This document shows, piece after piece, positions 13,273 to 25,460 of a stretch of 64,000 bases of DNA; positions within the stretch are counted from its first letter, which is position 1, and each line of letters begins with the position of its first letter. The notes beneath the pieces are model-generated. The model was not told where the DNA came from. It made no database searches and was given only the letters and a program-made list of their open reading frames with translations. This DNA is from Daldinia sp. FL1419. Taxonomy: Eukaryota; Ascomycota; Sordariomycetes; Xylariales; Hypoxylaceae. The position numbers and the translations under genes were made by a program. The DNA lies in the NCBI GenBank assembly GCA_025201765.1, contig MU623483.1, positions 1-64,000 of the forward strand, given 5' to 3'.

Positions 13273-14813
13273 CAACTAAAATACAGATACACGAAACTTG
13301 GACGAAGGCGCTAAAGATTTGGCCCCCCTTACAAACACTCAACTCTCCAAGAGAATGTTCGATGACCATACGTGGTAAAGCCACAGTCACATCTCGCAGA
13401 AGCGCGTCTCCCAAGACCCCGTTGAACTGGCAGGAGTTCTGTACAGGTTGTAAGGGTTAGTGGTTTACTTCTCCGTGTAATTATTGGTGTTTTTGCTTCC
13501 AGGGATAGCCCCTAAATCGCTTGTCGACGGGCTACACGATGACTCGTATAAATCATTGATAACGGCATAATCTACCTAAGAGTAGGGCCTATCTAAGAGT
13601 AGGATCCTAGGCGACGAGAATTATGCCTAAACATAAGGTGTCAGTCTCATACGACGGGAGGAGGAGGAGTACCTATTTACGAAGTATCCAACTATCAAAT
13701 CCTCAAGGTATCGTTTAGGACAGCGTATGATTTACCCTGCTCTGTCTATTGGGCTATTCGCGAGTGCCTATTTGAACAATACCAATATAAAATACGGTCT
13801 CGGAGTCCATCGCCACGCTGTTTCCGCTTCTCCTAACAAGAACAAACCGCTCATATCGTTCGGGATTTCCTTTTGCCTTTAACGGCTTCTAATTATGCAA
13901 CGGATCTTTAGAGCAATTACTTGACCTAGATTGATTTAGCAAGACGAACAAGTATAATGGAGAATTGGAGAAATATTAGGTACCAAAGAATAAATTTACA
14001 GTCTTTCAAAAACCTAGGTTAGGGGTTTGGTATATCTTATGTACTATAGTTATCTTCATCATGGACCTGAAATCTACGATCATTGTATATATTGTTAATG
14101 GTAATATCAGCTATAGTATAGTGCGTAAGGGACGTAGGAGAAGAGATGTAATTAATGCCTTGGCTGTAGCCCTACACTAGGTTGAGCATCCAGTAACCAT
14201 GAAATGGCACGCAGCCAGCCATTAAAGGGGTAATTAAGTGGACCCATCCAGAAGTTGAGGTATGACATGTAATAGATCTCCCTAGAAATGTAATAACATG
14301 TAATATTGATTTGTCTCTTTGGACATGCACTCTACTAGTGCTACTATCTTATACATTTTAGTCGTTCCTAGACGTTAAAGATCTTGTTCATATATCCGAG
14401 ATACGAGACAGAGACAGGTAAGGGGTCAAGGATCAAGACATAATCGCATTCACATCCACATGTCACGGATACAAGCACAACCTAGTATCAAAAACCTGGT
14501 TTCAATTCCCTTATGTTGCATAAGCTTTCTTTTGATCCCCCCCCCCCCCCCCTTCGCCCTTCGCCCTTCGACAACCGAGACCCTTCACGAGGCAAGCAGT
14601 AGGCCGCGCCATTCCAGCTGATCTTTCCGGTTGAAAAAAAAAACCCACAAAAACTTCGCTCTACGCCCGTTACGCCACATAATGTGCTGCCCTTAGCTAG
14701 AATAGGGCACACGGCGTAAGATGACCTTTTGTTCAGGCCTATGCGATCACGATGCGAAGTGCCACCACTATCCATGGAGTTTTCCGTGGTTCGGCAGACT
14801 CTACCTTGGTCAT
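13273..14813. other. Intergenic, no gene seen
   Basis: Contains a poly-C run at about 14538-14552 and an A/T run near 14634-14643. A 95-codon minus-strand open frame spanning the poly-C reads as low-complexity glycine and is not credible. Part of this is the 3' flank of erv29. Confidence 0.5.
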
Positions 14814-15973
14814 TTAGTAGACCTTCTTCTTCTCGTCGATACTGAACTGGCCAGGGCCGCTGTTAACTAGCAAGAGAAGACCGCCGACAATAGATAGAAT
14901 CTGGAAGAAGTCGTATTTGGCAAAGTCCTTATGGGGGTGGTGCTCGTGGAGCTGCGCCGAAAGTTAGCATATAATAAAGAAGTGTTGTCTCGAGGTCGCG
15001 TAAACTCACAGTCCAGAAGTTGTTGACCAAGACGTTGAAAACGCTTAGAATAAGAACCAACAGAGTAGCACTAAACTTGGCCTTGAATCCAACAACCACC
15101 ATAACACAGGCGACGAGGCCAATGACGGAAACACCAATTCTCCACACGGACCACTCGCCGCTGAAGACGAAGCCGATGAAGAGGAAGATCAGGAGCACAC
15201 GGCCAGCAAGCTGGAAGTACATCTTCCGGTCCTTCTCGTCGAGTTGGGGCAGACCAGCGAAAGCCTTGGTCTTCCTAACCCAGGAGTCGGACAAAACCAT
15301 GATCAAGCCACCAATAACAGAGAGATTCCGGAGGAAGAAGTTGAGGTCGAAGATTAGACCGTAGCCGAGCGCTTGCGTGACGACAACGCCCATAAGGCCG
15401 GCGACAGCGTAGTCGGAGTGCTTGCGAATGATGACCATGGTGGAGCAAATGACCATGGTCAAGACGTTTACGATCAGGAAGAGATGCGTCAAGCCGCTAG
15501 GAACTAACGAAACAAGCCCGGTTAGCTCAGGACGAAGACAGAAGCTCTGCGTGCGTGACCGAACTTACTATGCCTGTAGCTGTTTAGATATACTAATTGA
15601 TCGGACCATTGCGTTATGATTCTGAGAGCATCCTCGAGGAACGTAACGACAATTAAGAAACGCCCGATGGCAGGGAGATATCTGTATGAGAGGGAAGCGC
15701 GTTAGCCCAATCTCGTGTCCATTCCCCCCTTTTTGGCTGTGAATTCCCATTTATACACGTTATCCACGAGAGCGTAGAAACCCGGGCGAGAGGGTCTATA
15801 GTATTGACGTACGGCTTGATGGGTTCGCTGATAGTATCCAAAATATCCTCAATCTTACTAGTTTGTTCCCTAATCGCGTCCAAGGGGCTGGGGTCGGCGA
15901 CTTCGTTCTTGGGGCCGCCGAAGGGGTTCGGGCCACCGAGGTGGTAGCCGGCTGTACCTCTGATCTGGGCCAT
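14814..15973 (-). CDS. ERV29/SURF4-family ER cargo receptor
   Basis: Cargo receptor that packages soluble secretory proteins into COPII vesicles and cycles between ER and Golgi. Four exons on the minus strand: 15973-15813, 15681-15569, 15503-15010 and 14951-14814. Introns are 131, 65 and 58 bp, all GT-AG and phase-consistent, giving 301 residues. The N-terminus (MAQIRGTAGYHLGGPNPFGG) and the stretch around SEPIKPYLPAIGRFL match the SURF4 family. Several hydrophobic segments follow. The protein ends KKKVY, placing lysines at -3 and -4 and so providing a dilysine COPI retrieval signal. The start at 15973 gives the family-typical N-terminus; a further upstream in-frame ATG would add an atypical leader. 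Confidence 0.93.
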
Positions 15974-18500
15974 TTCGTGTTGATGCTGTCGCGGACTACG
16001 TCGTCCAGGCCAGGTGATTTTGCGCAATGAGAAGATTGTCGATGCGCTGCGCGTGAGGAACGTAAAAGTCAAAGGCGAGGAGGCGAGGAGGCGAAAAGGT
16101 TGGGTCGATTGTTTTCTTATTTGTATTTTTCTTTACTTTTTATTTTTCTCGTAAGACGGACGAGACGGGGAGCGTCGGTGCCAGGAATTGAGATTTAGGA
16201 GGAAAGACGGAAGGTACACGGGTAGCTATATAAAGTTAGACGTAGATGGTTGAATAACAGGTAAGTACCTAGTTAGTAACTAAGAAGAAAAAAGTAAAGA
16301 CGAGTAGGCTTTTAGTCGTTATCGAGTATTATTTTACCTCGATCGTTGAGGTTTTAATGTGTGCTAGACAAACCGTGTCCTCAATTGACAATGATGCAAG
16401 GCCAAAGTTCCGACATGCCAGATTGGTTAGATTCTTTTTGACTTTTGACTTAGCTCGGGGCTGCTCGGGGGAGGCCATTGTGGCATGGTTAGCGCATGGA
16501 CCATCTATGTACTTACTTCCTAGGCTAGGTACATGTACACTATGTACACTACTAGGTATCTACCTACCTATGTAGGGTTCACCTATATCTTGGTACATAG
16601 GTAGGTATGTATTACCCCTAAAACTACCACCTAGTAGAGAGGGCTGAGGTATATCGAGTTTTAGAAATGTTCTTTCGCGCTAGTGGGGAACTTGGCATCC
16701 GCGTCTGGAATGCATCAGACTCAAAGTACCTGTTCATCATCCAGCTCCGCTCGAGTACATCGATAACGTACATACATGATGTCCAGATCATCGCGGGCAC
16801 CTAACATGTACATATATACGAAGCGAGCCTCCATAAATGGAAGCTTCCATAAAACCTTAAAAATGCCCTGGCATGTACTAACCTATCAGGTATATCCGTC
16901 CCCCGACTGCCCGACAGGTTTAGCACGCTGGACCTGAATTCCATCCTATGTAATTAGGTACAATACAATACCTGATTAGGTATTGCTAACTGGCAGTGCA
17001 AGGAGAGCCCAGCACGACGGCTTAGCCGCATGATACCAAAAATAACAAAGACCGTAATCCCGACGTAATCGTTGACATCCACATCCGCATTTACACTAAT
17101 TACTACTTAACTTCCAGCAACCAAGTAATTAACTACTAGGTTAGTAGTAACCAGCACTACCCGCGTAACATGTATCGTACCTAACACTCACACATACGAA
17201 GATGAGATCCACTCGTTCGGTTAGATCTGAGCCGTCTCGTATAGCTTTGATTGGACGTGAACCAACCGGATAGGACAAGACGCGAAATAAGGCTGAAGCA
17301 TGCAAAGACGTATGCACGAAGCCTCAGCTACCACGGGTCCCTCGTACATGTCAGCCAGCGGATATCGTCTATTCCCTCGGGCTGTATAAACCGTGCTGAG
17401 CAACTACTAACTAATATTACCCCTTTCAGAATCCACATAGTAATCAGTATTCCTACATACATAGTATACATAGTTGGCCCCGCGGCTTATTTTCCAGAGC
17501 TTAACCTAGGCAGGTTTGTAATGTGTACGGATCCGCTGGATGGCACCACATAATCAAAATAATGCTATCGGATGGGTCTTAGTGGGTTTAATAGGAGTTT
17601 AATAGGATATGTCCTTCGAGCTCTGAAATGACGATGCACATTTTCAATAAACGGAGCCAAAGTAAACGATCGGAGTCGCCTAATGCTGAAATAACCATTC
17701 TTGAATAATAGAGGCATTCAAGTGAGAATGCGTATATAAATCTTTAACACGCCAAAGGAGTCAATTCCTTATAATTAGGTACCTAACCTAGGTAACTAGG
17801 TACCTACCTACTTGATATTCTCAGTCACAGGTTTTGACGTTCAATATCAAAATATACTCAACTACGAAGCTAATATAGTATCAGGAGAGCGCGATGGGAG
17901 ATCAATCTATAATAAGCTAATCGAGGCTTTCGTAATTGCTAGTTTCGTTATTCCAACCATATATACGCGTATACACAGCCATAAACCCCTAACTACGCTC
18001 GTAGCTGGTGGTCAACTTATGTTTGAGCCTATGGCATGACCGTCTCTAAACCAGTGATATATCCCTTTTGACGAATAACCTTTTAGTAAAGGCATCCCAT
18101 CGCCAAACCCGCAGGGCTAACATAGGGAACGGCCTTCCTCCCCACCAAACTTCCCCAGAAGAAATCATCTAACGGGTTAGGCGGTAGAAACTCATAATAC
18201 AACCCCACTCTCTCGGCTCGATCCGTGCTGGGGTCCGAGTAAATGCTGAGGGAATGTGTAGGTACGTATATCTAGAATCCTACTCCCCACAGTTGTGTCC
18301 CTCAGCCTAGTGAGTTGGCGGTCCAAGGAATGGATTACGATGTATAGAACTGTATCAGTCCTGTCGTAGGTCTGTAGCTAGCGGCTGGCCTCGTATAGCC
18401 AGCCGCCTCGAATTGGGTGATATCCAATGATCTCGACCAAACGTGGCATGGCATACTTCGAGCATCGCCTCAGCATAGCACCCCATTCCTACCTTCTCCC
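15974..18500. other. Long intergenic region rich in CCTAGGTA-type repeats, no gene seen
   Basis: About 2.5 kb between erv29 and the Zn2Cys6 gene. Dense ACCTAGGTA-like short repeats occur at about 16520-16620 and 17775-17812. Open frames of 60-100 codons on both strands lack recognisable domains. No tRNA or rRNA was seen. Confidence 0.5.
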
Positions 18501-19967
18501 TCACGCGATAACCAACGTATCAATCGCCGCCTTCGCGATCGCAATGACCCTCTGACAGGTCGGTGTCTCCTCCTTCGTATGCACGGCCATCCAACAGTTC
18601 GGCGGCGACCAATTCCCCGTCGCAATTAACGCATCCATGACCGCGTGCCTCGCGCGACTCTTCTGCTCCATCTGCAACACGATGTCCTTCAGCCCAATAT
18701 GCAACGGCGCCGTATCCGCGTCCACGGCCTCCAGATCGGACAAACCGTACACGTCCGCCTTGAGAAGCGCCCGCACTGTAAGTCGCCACATCGCGGGCTC
18801 CATTTCCCGATGATCCAACGTTCCGGCCGCCGTGCATATGTTGTCTTCTTCGAGGGGTCCGCAACCCCAGAGTATGCCGCCGAAACCCCGCAGCTGAAAA
18901 ATTAGGTGCCGCCGCTCGGTTGTTGCGCGGCTAGCCTCTGAGTCGACAATGTGAAGGATGCGCTGGTAGGCGTGCACGATACTCGGGATTAGGGCCGCGA
19001 GGAGCATTAGGTTCTGGAACGAGCGCATGATGTCCTGGCCGGAATTATGATCCGGTGGATCGATGTTAAACGAGCATACCGGACAGTATACCGCATCATA
19101 TGCCGTCCTCGTCGCTTTTCGCGCATGTCGGATCGATTCTTCCACGCCTTCGGGCTGTCTCTGCATGGATTCAAGGGCAAGGTATAAGGCTGCCGTATGC
19201 GCGCAACTGGTCGGTTTAGATGTTGCTAGTGCGCCATTGTTATTGCTATTACTACACGAACTCCCCACGCTCTCGGGCGTCGTAGCTGAGTTGGGCGTTA
19301 AATTCGGTAATTGATCTATGCTGGGCAGGTCTGCGGCCGAGACGAATAAAGAAGGGTCGATATTTAACGAAGAAAACGACGGCGCGGTCTCAGGTACCGA
19401 ATCAAAGCCCACGTCACCCAGACTATCCCCCGCATACCCAAAAGACCACGAGAAGCCTTTCTCCTGCGGCGAACTTATCGGCGCATCGAGGGCATTAACG
19501 TTTGAGTTTCCCACTGACAAGAAATCGATAAACGACATGCCGAGATCTTCGGTAGCGGGTGGGATTTCCGTCATAGCATTCTTATTCGCAGGGGTATTAT
19601 AATTCGCAGCATCATGGCTCGACTCGTCTCGGGGCCGTTTTCGCGGACGGCCCATCTGCTTCTGAGGGGAATAATGGCAGGCGATGCCCTCGCGCTTACA
19701 ACGCGAGCAGCCGTCGGGCTCCTTGGTGCAAGCTAGCTTACGCGTGCCTGTAGCAAAAACATTGTGTAAGTCCAATCTAGTTAATCTGGACTAGGGTGAG
19801 CGCAAGAAGAAAAAAAAGAAAAAAGGAAAAAAAAGAAAAGAAGGGTAAGAAATGTTTAGTTAGATCAGCAATCGCCAAAACGTACGGCATTCATCACAGG
19901 CTCTGTGTTTCGGAGCACACTCTGTGGTTACGGGGCCTAAAGACCCCGCGGTAGTCATCGTCGCCAT
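18501..19967 (-). CDS. Zn2Cys6 transcription factor (AflR-like C-terminal region)
   Basis: Fungal-specific DNA-binding regulator. Two exons, 19967-19886 and 19747-18501, join across a 138-bp intron (GTACGT...CTACAG) to give 442 residues. The intron splits the binuclear cluster, so the long second-exon frame alone lacks the first two cysteines. Joined, the N-terminus reads ACDEC, then RTRKLAC, then C-X6-C-X2-C-X6-C, the full C-X2-C-X6-C-X6-C-X2-C-X6-C pattern at residues about 24-52. A basic GRPRKRPR linker follows. The C-terminal half (a cysteine pair YCPVC, then a helical stretch with QNLMLLAALIPS) resembles the AflR-type regulatory region of secondary-metabolism regulators. No biosynthetic cluster is visible here, so its targets are unknown. 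Confidence 0.88.
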
Positions 19968-20784
19968 GTTTTGTGTGTAAATCTCGATATTGGATTATAC
20001 TAGTTTTTTAAGCTTCACTTGAAGTCGTGTCCCCTTAAGAAAGGAGATGAAAAAAAGAAGGATGTTATAATAAGTATTACGAGAGGAAAGATGCGACGCG
20101 GCTGCTCTTTCATTCCTTCGTGGGACCTCGAGGGCGGGTCCGCCTAAGTGGCCGCCTGGGGCGGTTTCCTACACCGATTCGATTCGTAAGCAGGGTAGTG
20201 AGCAAAGGGGTACATAATAACTTGCTCATAGTACCTCAACACATGGACTAAATGAGCACAAGCTTAAGTATCTTTTTCAGCTCCAGATGTACTAGCCAAG
20301 CCGGGCGTCTAACTGATGGAGACGTAGGTACCTAGGTACCTACCTATGTATTATGGCTAGCTCCTCATTCATTGGTCCCTTAGAGATCTTTAACACCACT
20401 ATTTTTCTCCCAAGAACCCAGGCTATGTTACTATAATCCCCCCTAATCCTACAGGCTACAGATGTATGTATTTCAGCAGCTGCCCTTATTTACTAGGTAC
20501 CTAGTTTAGGTTACTATATATATATAGAAATAATAAATATATATAAGAAGAGCCAAGTCGATAACGGATGACCTAAAGAATAATAAACAATACGCCGACA
20601 CCATGACCGAACCACGCAGATTCTTTAGACGGTCGAATTAAATCATCATCCCTGCTAAGTAGGTAGCATTGGCTAGTCATAACTATCTCTCTGCATACTA
20701 CTAGAGCCTGATTCTGTCCTCAAGATAGGACTCAGGTATTGATTTGAGATCTGAGACTATCGCAAGGCAGACCGTACGAAACCC
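19968..20784. other. Intergenic, no gene seen
   Basis: Purine-rich run near 19805-19850 lies in the TF intron; this interval contains ACCTAGGTA repeats near 20325-20345 and an AT dinucleotide patch near 20516-20545. It is the upstream region of the Zn2Cys6 gene and the 3' flank of the next gene. Confidence 0.5.
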
Positions 20785-23070
20785 TTACGAGTCGACTTGT
20801 TGCATACTCTTCCCGCCCTGCGTTTGTAGAAGCCTTGTAGACATTGTAAGTCTCTCTTTGGCACTCTGGCCTGCTGCGTCTTCCTCTTGCGTCTCACCTA
20901 CTGCCCTGAGATCTGCCAGAAACCGTCGAATCCTCAACCCGGTCTTTGCTCGTATCATTGCGTCGTACGTATTATCTGCTGCTGCGTGTATAGCCACTTG
21001 GAGACCCCTGATGACATCTCTGTCGTTGATACCCCCGTCCTCGTAATCAAAGAACACATCCAAGTCTTTCAAAATGTCGTCTGTCTTGGGTATCGCAGGC
21101 AGCACCTTTTCTTTCGAGGGCTTGGGCATTAATTGTTTTGCTGGCGGCGTGGGGGGCTTCCGAGTAGGCTTGGGCGGAGGTGAGGACAGTTTCCTGAGCT
21201 TTGACTTTGGTGGCTTCATAGGCGGCATCTTCCGGTCTACGTAGATGACCCTCTCGTTCCGCCCAGGCTTGCGCGTGGGGGTAATTCCAGAAGTGTGCCG
21301 ACCGTGGCAATGGTAGACGTCGTGCTTTTGGTTCGTCTTGTCTACTAAAGTTGGGGGATGACTGCATAATTGAGTTGACTTGTCAGCTTCCTGCTCTAGC
21401 TTCTCGAGCTGATGAGAAACTTCGTCCAGTGCTCTCTCCAGAGAGGAAGCTCGGCTGACGGCATACCGCGCCGCAGATGGCAGCGAAGGGAGCGTGGAAG
21501 GGGTTGTTTGCGGTGATACACTGCGCTTACATCGACTCAATTTGGTGACGGGAACCGGCGCGTCTGTTGGTCCGAGATGGGGATATATCTGGATCTTGGC
21601 CTGATCTACGTGACTTGGAGGCGTCTCCTTTTCCTCTTCGATGGTTTCTGGGAGAGGCAGACGACCCATGGCTACATCTCGCTTGCGCAAACCAGTTTGA
21701 CCAGTATGTGGCATTGGTTGCATCGTTTGAGGTTCTGGATTAGGTCGTGAAGCCAGTAATCCCGAATGTCGTCCGTGGTCGCTGCGCTTAGCTTCAACCC
21801 ATGACAATTTTCGACCGGGTGATTCGTGAGGTGTGATTACTTTAGTAGGGGAATTAATCGGTTTCGCTGCAGTTGTAGCTGCGCGACGAAGCCCAGACGG
21901 CCGCGCTCCGGGGCTGAGAGAAGAATGACCATAGCGTGTGTGCTGAGAATCTATATTTTGTACGCGACGACGTACCGGGCTATTGTTGGCGGGTGGGCGT
22001 ACGTGCTGTGCCTCAACCCGGCTACTATTATGGCTTTCTTTGACTGGTGATTTTCTCTTCAACCATGGCAAAATACCCCCTTTGTTTTTAGATAGTAATC
22101 TCGACTTCGATTTTGGTTTATGGTCGGGTAATACCTCGATTGGATTACCTGCCGGAGTGAACTCGACATACGACCCAGAGCTCGAGGCTGATCGTTCGCT
22201 CACAGCGTCATTGCGTCTTTCAAATTCGCCATCTACCTGCACAGAGGCCTGAGCGTACTTAACCGAACTACTCACGGGCTTTTTACCGTCTCCGTGCTCA
22301 ACGAGAGGTCTCCGGCTCTGTTCCGCCGACGTCACTGCAAGACCAGCTGCTCGGAATTCTTTTTGGTAGGGTAAGAGGGGTTGGACTGTACGGTATGATA
22401 CTTTCGAGTCGGAATCTGTCGGTGTTACAACTGGGACCTTGCTAGCTGCTCCAGCGGCATCCGCATATTTCTCAAGCTGCCTCGTAAAGCGATCTAAGGC
22501 CTTACGTTGGCTTGAGGATCGGGAAGGGATTTCCGACGACGAAATATGCTCTACTACCGCATCTTCTGGTATAACTAAAGTTGACAGTTGTCGCTGTTGG
22601 CTTAGTGATCTGTTGATTGCATCCCAGACGAGGGGATCTGCGAGGCCAAATCTCTTCTCTCGGGTCCTCCCTCTGTTCCGCGCCGTAATACTCATGCCCC
22701 TTCGCCGCCTGCCGCCGGTCTTCCGGCTGGTATGCTCTAAAATTTTGGTTGAATAATTTCTATTATCAACTGCCGGGGGCTGGATGGGATCCCCATAGGT
22801 CTGCTTGTTTTCAATAGAGGTATTCGCCTTGGGTTTTATTTTAGGTATCTGTGATTCTCGTAGGGTGCCCCAATATGGATGGTCCTCGTTGAACTCGGAG
22901 ACTTGCATTAACGAATACTGTTTACCACAACTCGCAGATTCTCCCGTTTCGCGCGAGGGGAGACGTCTGCTGACCCGGACGCCATTTTTCTTGCGGCTAA
23001 TCCTGCGTTGCCGTGGACGTTCTCCAAACAAAGGGTCTAAAAATGGGGGCTGAAATAATGCTTCGGTGGC
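20785..23070 (-). CDS. Large basic, disordered protein of unknown function (5' exon unresolved)
   Basis: A single open frame of 762 codons runs from a likely splice acceptor (CTCTCCCAACAG, exon from 23070) to the stop at 20785-20787. The first residues, FQPPFLDPLFGERPRQRR, continue into a strongly basic RISRKKNGVRVSRR patch. There is no ATG at the head of the frame, so at least one upstream coding exon is missing from this model. The middle is rich in S, P, R and K and probably disordered, with a short coiled-coil-like segment (LERALDEVSHQLEKLEQEADK is split around 21400). The C-terminal part has a proline-rich region followed by DDILKDLDVFFDYEDGG and a helical segment. I recognise no named domain. 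Confidence 0.75.
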   Translation of the reverse strand, partial: ATEALFQPPFLDPLFGERPRQRRISRKKNGVRVSRRLPSRETGESASCGKQYSLMQVSEFNEDHPYWGTLRESQIPKIKPKANTSIENKQTYGDPIQPPAVDNRNYSTKILEHTSRKTGGRRRRGMSITARNRGRTREKRFGLADPLVWDAINRSLSQQRQLSTLVIPEDAVVEHISSSEIPSRSSSQRKALDRFTRQLEKYADAAGAASKVPVVTPTDSDSKVSYRTVQPLLPYQKEFRAAGLAVTSAEQSRRPLVEHGDGKKPVSSSVKYAQASVQVDGEFERRNDAVSERSASSSGSYVEFTPAGNPIEVLPDHKPKSKSRLLSKNKGGILPWLKRKSPVKESHNSSRVEAQHVRPPANNSPVRRRVQNIDSQHTRYGHSSLSPGARPSGLRRAATTAAKPINSPTKVITPHESPGRKLSWVEAKRSDHGRHSGLLASRPNPEPQTMQPMPHTGQTGLRKRDVAMGRLPLPETIEEEKETPPSHVDQAKIQIYPHLGPTDAPVPVTKLSRCKRSVSPQTTPSTLPSLPSAARYAVSRASSLERALDEVSHQLEKLEQEADKSTQLCSHPPTLVDKTNQKHDVYHCHGRHTSGITPTRKPGRNERVIYVDRKMPPMKPPKSKLRKLSSPPPKPTRKPPTPPAKQLMPKPSKEKVLPAIPKTDDILKDLDVFFDYEDGGINDRDVIRGLQVAIHAAADNTYDAMIRAKTGLRIRRFLADLRAVGETQEEDAAGQSAKERLTMSTRLLQTQGGKSMQQVDS

Positions 23071-23247
23071 CTGTTGGGAGAGTTGGTTATTTGGGATTGC
23101 CGCTGGGTGAGTGATTTTCGGTCGGCGACGTGGACTCCCCTTCTAAGGTAAACTGAGTTTAGCCATCGTCGGTATTCCAAGAGGGATTCCCAAAAACTCT
23201 TAAAGGTATGTATGTTATGGAAAGGGTGTATTGACTGGCTACATGTT

Positions 23248-23553
23248 TTAAGCAAAAGTTTGACAAAAACAAAAACAAAAAAACCTCGGGGTCATTCCTG
23301 GCTTTCGCTCTTCGAAGATGCTATGCCGGACCATATCAAGCAGTTCCTGCTCATCGAAAATAGGTCGATGGTTCCACGAATCAGTGTTCAAGGTTTGCAC
23401 TTGTAAAGGCACTCCCGTATAATAACGGGCTGTAGCTTCCCGTGTGCTTGAGATCTGCACGGCTGGAATGAACTGTCTATTTAGAATCCCGAAATCCAGA
23501 AGGTCAAGAGTAGAAGCGTAGGGGACGTTGATGATGCGTATAACTAGGCTCAT
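23248..23553 (-). CDS. Possible small ORF or 5' exon, unknown
   Basis: A minus-strand open frame starting MSLVIRIINVPYAS has a mixed, globular-looking composition up to about residue 87 (EERKPG), then runs into T-rich low-complexity sequence. It lies just upstream of the large basic protein gene on the same strand. It could be the missing 5' exon of that gene, but no GT-AG pair I tried joins the two in phase. It may also be chance. Reported only because the interval otherwise has no gene. Confidence 0.2.
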   Translation of the reverse strand: MSLVIRIINVPYASTLDLLDFGILNRQFIPAVQISSTREATARYYTGVPLQVQTLNTDSWNHRPIFDEQELLDMVRHSIFEERKPGMTPRFFCFCFCQTFA

Positions 23554-23559
23554 CTAATA

Positions 23560-24327
23560 TCTTTTATACCGGGCGCCGAATACATCTCTAACTGACGATG
23601 TCCCTTGCGTAAGAGGAATTCGATGACGGAAAAATCTCTCTTATCAACCTTGATGTTTTTCTGGAATTCAGACCTAGAATACGCCTTAGTATTTAGAACA
23701 TAATCGGGCGTACTTGAGATATATCATTATATAGGTACCTAATAAACGATTCAAAATGTGGCCGCGTTGCCTATAACCATCTGTTAGTTCTAATAACATC
23801 GCGGACGCTGAGTGCGACTACACGAACCACCGGCTTCTTGCGGCTCTCACGGAGACATTTGCGATAGAGTGATAACACGTCCTTTTGTAGACCAGAAAGA
23901 CGCATATTGGGTGGTTATTATGAGAAGGGTTGAAACTAACTAAGAGGGAAAGGATATGAAAAGACACAGAAATATACGTAACATTGGTTATGTGAAAGTC
24001 TCGGACATCATCATCATCAATTCCGTTGCGACGATGTGGATCATTATCGTCCTCCATTGATTCATAATAACTAATAAAAGCATAATCAAATTTCCAAAAT
24101 CAGAGTATTCGTTTATCGAATAGTCGAGTGCCTCAAAATAACGAGATTCTATTGTTCTGATCGTCTAAAACTTGGATGGAATTCCCAGCGAAGAGAGTCT
24201 TGGTCTAAATATGTACATTTTGGCAACGGAGCTTAGATGTTTTACACGATCCTCTATAAACCGACCTTGAAAGGCAGGCGAGAGACAGTGAAATCGCCCA
24301 ATGATCCCTACAGCATGACGAGCGGCC
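23560..24327. other. Intergenic, no gene seen
   Basis: Several 70-80-codon minus-strand open frames without recognisable features. Nothing else identified. Confidence 0.45.
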
Positions 24328-24501
24328 TCATCGGTTTCGAAAGTAAGCTCTGATTCCCTGTATAGCGACCCAACCGGCGACAACGACCGTCACTATGATG
24401 CGCAACTCTCGCACCGCAGCCGCAGTAGTCGGGTCAAGGCGGATCGTGTGCACGTGGTTGATGGCACCCGCGTGCTGTGCAGCAAGGGAGAAGGATTCCA
24501 T
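24328..24501 (-). CDS. Possible 57-aa single-pass membrane peptide
   Basis: An ATG-initiated minus-strand frame encodes MESFSLAAQHAGAINHVHTI, a polar middle, then a hydrophobic helix (about residues 35-50, IIVTVVVAGWVAIQG) and a basic end (RAYFRNR). The hydrophobic segment with a positive C-terminal flank is what a small tail-anchored or inner-mitochondrial-membrane protein would show. No family is recognised and no introns are needed. Coding status is uncertain. Confidence 0.3.
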   Translation of the reverse strand: MESFSLAAQHAGAINHVHTIRLDPTTAAAVRELRIIVTVVVAGWVAIQGIRAYFRNR

Positions 24502-25460
24502 ATTTTCCTCCTTAGGTGTACCCCTCGAGTTACTCGAACCTGTTCGTTGCAGGCCGTGTTGAGTGATGCCGGCTTATTCGATAATTAAGGCGTAAGATCG
24601 ATTAATAATAAAACATTGATTTGGATGGCGAGCCATGAAACGACAGACTTATACAATTGTTCTAGAAAAGAGTTGCTAATGTTCAGCTGTCGAACGCCGG
24701 TGAAGCCGAAAGGTCTATGATTTCCCGCTGTAGTTGACAGGGTAGAAAATTATTTAATTAGAATTATCTAGCGACACAGTACGAAGTTTTGTGGATTCGT
24801 TTCTCTCTCTTTAAGCTTCAGCATCCTACGAGAAGTCTGAACCTCGTGTGAGAAGAAACTTAGTAGAAAAGTCTAACGAATACGATAGCCTATACCTACC
24901 TAATTATCCTCACAGAGGAAGAAACAAGTACGATGGTGGAATTATTATTTGCATAGATCAAGAACAGCTCAACAGGGCATCATACTGTCCTACTTCATGA
25001 TCTAACTAAGGGAGTGGTTTAACCCGGAAACATAGCACACCATTTTCAAGATCCAAGAACTGCACTCGTCGATAGCATCATTTCATTTTTAGCTACCTAT
25101 TCCGAACTTCCCACCCGCCGGATGAGGAGGCTGCAAAGGCATACATTCATGCCATTGTACACTAACCTATATATTGTACCTATATATATAAAATAAAAAA
25201 TAAAATAAAAACTCCCATTGCCCCGAACCCAATCCCCACCGTCGGAGAGGAGCAACGATGCATGCAAATTCGCTAAGTGAGGGTATCGAGCATGCAAAAG
25301 AAGCCGCGTCTCGCCCATGCAAACAACAACAACAGCGACGACGGTAAACGGCACTCATTAATAAATCTTATGACGTCGCTAGAATCCCACCCAGCCGACC
25401 ACGGCTGCAACATGAGAAATTTCGCACACGCAAGCGCGCATTCGTTCGCTTCCGTTTAAA
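24502..25460. other. Intergenic, no gene seen
   Basis: Downstream flank of the sugar transporter. Includes an AT-rich patch (about 25165-25212, TATATATA then AAATAAAA). No supported gene. Confidence 0.5.

Noticed and set aside
14488..14775. 95-codon minus-strand frame
   Set aside because: It crosses a poly-C run and reads as glycine low complexity; no protein-like conservation signs.
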